Under the pieces are notes generated by a model. That model saw nothing but the letters and a program-made list of their open reading frames with translations, ran no database searches and was not told the origin of the DNA. From contig JAGWBG010000073.1 in the NCBI GenBank assembly GCA_021296015.1, forward strand, positions 1-7,033: 7,033 bases of DNA, given 5' to 3'. The position numbers were made by a program, and so were the translations under genes. This document shows, one piece after another, positions 6,606-7,033 of this stretch (the first letter of the stretch is position 1; each line of letters opens with the position of its first letter). Origin of the DNA: Dehalococcoidia bacterium (GTDB lineage: Bacteria; Chloroflexota; Dehalococcoidia; Lucifugimonadales; JAGWBF01).

Positions 6606-6619
6606 GAGCGAAGACGCTC
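6606..6619 (+). other. Hairpin flush against the cofD start codon
   Basis: GAGCG (6606-6610), AAGA loop and CGCTC (6615-6619) form a perfect five-pair hairpin that ends at the base before the cofD ATG. It fills exactly the space where a Shine-Dalgarno site should be, and none is recognisable there. It may reduce cofD initiation, or be incidental. Confidence 0.35.
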
Positions 6620-6979
6620 ATGACTACCCCCATCCTGGCCCTAGCGGGAGGAGTCGGCGGAGCCAAGCTGGCGCTGGGGCTTTGTAGGATTCATCCCCCT
6701 GAAAATCTGACCATTGTGGTCAACACAGGCGACGATGAGGTGTTCCACGGCCTCCACGTCTCGCCGGACCTGGATACCATGATGTACGCCCTGGCAGGAC
6801 TGACCAATACTGAGACGGGATGGGGTGTCGCAGGCGATAGCTTCAACGCCCTGGAGATGCTGGGACGATACGGCGCGCCCACCTGGTTCAACTTGGGTGA
6901 CAAGGACTTCGCAACCCACGTGCGGCGTACCCAGTTGCTTGACCAGGGCCTGCCCCTCTCGGAAGTAACCGAAACCTAG
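6620..6979 (+). CDS. cofD: CofD (F420-0 synthesis transferase), N-terminal part ended by a premature TAG
   Basis: CofD transfers the 2-phospholactate unit (or, in bacterial FbiA-type enzymes, the phosphoenolpyruvate-derived unit) from a guanylyl-activated donor to Fo, giving F420-0 or its dehydro form. The N-terminus is clear: LALAGGVGGAKLALGL (6-21), nucleotide-binding; VVNTGDDEVFHGLHVSPDLDT (33-53), with the acidic metal-binding region; WGVAGDSF (68-75); NLGDKDFATHVRRTQLL (91-107); LSEVTE (113-118). The family is normally a little over 300 residues, but this frame stops at TAG (6977-6979) after 119. The frame then continues with CofD-like sequence to the window's end, so this is a broken or misread gene rather than a short protein; the truncated product would lack much of the fold. 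No ribosome site is visible before the ATG. It lies third in F420 order, split from cofH by the GIY-YIG gene. Confidence 0.9.
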   Translation: MTTPILALAGGVGGAKLALGLCRIHPPENLTIVVNTGDDEVFHGLHVSPDLDTMMYALAGLTNTETGWGVAGDSFNALEMLGRYGAPTWFNLGDKDFATHVRRTQLLDQGLPLSEVTET

Positions 6980-7033
6980 TGCCGGAGTCTGGTCCTCCGA
7001 CATAGCATCGTGCCGATGAGTGATGCCAGAGTC
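6980..7033 (+). pseudogene. cofD: Continuation of cofD beyond the in-frame TAG (runs off the window)
   Basis: The 18 codons after the TAG, in the same frame as cofD, read CRSLVLRHSIVPMSDARV. This corresponds to the segment that follows the LSEVTE motif in CofD proteins, where the pattern is LC-x-LGVRH-x-LPM(S/T)D-x-V. No insertion or deletion is needed: the TAG stands where a leucine is expected, one base from TTG. The usual glycine after SL is valine here, a second possible departure. The remaining part of the gene is outside the window. Confidence 0.75.

Noticed and set aside
6551..6619. Intrinsic terminator after the GIY-YIG gene
   Set aside because: The hairpins are only five pairs long and are followed by purines rather than a run of T.
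6074..6619. Insertion sequence or integron-type element around the GIY-YIG gene
   Set aside because: I found no transposase, terminal inverted repeats or target-site duplication at the borders. Only the gene itself looks foreign.
6977..6979. TAG in cofD as a recoded sense codon (pyrrolysine or reassigned stop)
   Set aside because: yebC and cofH end in TAG at the expected length, and nothing nearby suggests a recoding system. The position expects leucine, so a mutation or error is simpler.
6641..7003. Minus-strand open frame of 120 codons opposite cofD
   Set aside because: The plus frame matches CofD on both sides of the TAG, and the antisense translation is unremarkable.

Overview
The window is a dense bacterial chromosome segment of roughly 60% G+C in its housekeeping genes. 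It carries two functional blocks read from a shared divergent promoter region. I place it in the Chloroflexota, Dehalococcoidia or SAR202-like, as an inference only: the basis is the RuvB sequence style, separate cofG and cofH genes rather than the actinobacterial fbiC fusion, and a NIPSNAP gene beside F420 genes. No marker here proves the lineage.

Left block, minus strand, read right to left: yebC (770-1531), ruvC (219-737) and the first 51 codons of ruvA (1-155, running off the window). This looks like one operon for a YebC/TACO1 protein and two parts of the Holliday-junction resolvasome. The third part, ruvB (1700-2728), lies on the plus strand and is transcribed away from the others. The 168-base gap between yebC and ruvB holds a good sigma70-type promoter for each direction, both with 17-base spacers. 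A perfect 6-2-6 inverted repeat lies within the yebC promoter.

Right block, plus strand: ruvB is followed closely by a two-domain NIPSNAP-family gene (2749-3402), then cofG (3439-4749) and cofH (4730-6073), which overlap by 20 bases. CofG and CofH together make Fo, the deazaflavin chromophore of coenzyme F420. The next F420 gene, cofD (from 6620), follows only after a small A+T-richer gene (6110-6550) that encodes a GIY-YIG nuclease-like protein and looks like an insertion into the F420 operon.

The most striking observation is that cofD is broken by an in-frame TAG at codon 120. The same frame continues beyond it with recognisable CofD sequence to the last base of the window. Two neighbouring genes, yebC and cofH, use TAG as their ordinary stop, so a recoded TAG is unlikely. 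The choices are a real nonsense mutation, a sequencing or assembly error, or readthrough. No RNA genes, CRISPR arrays, complete mobile elements or gene-free stretches over 300 bases were seen.
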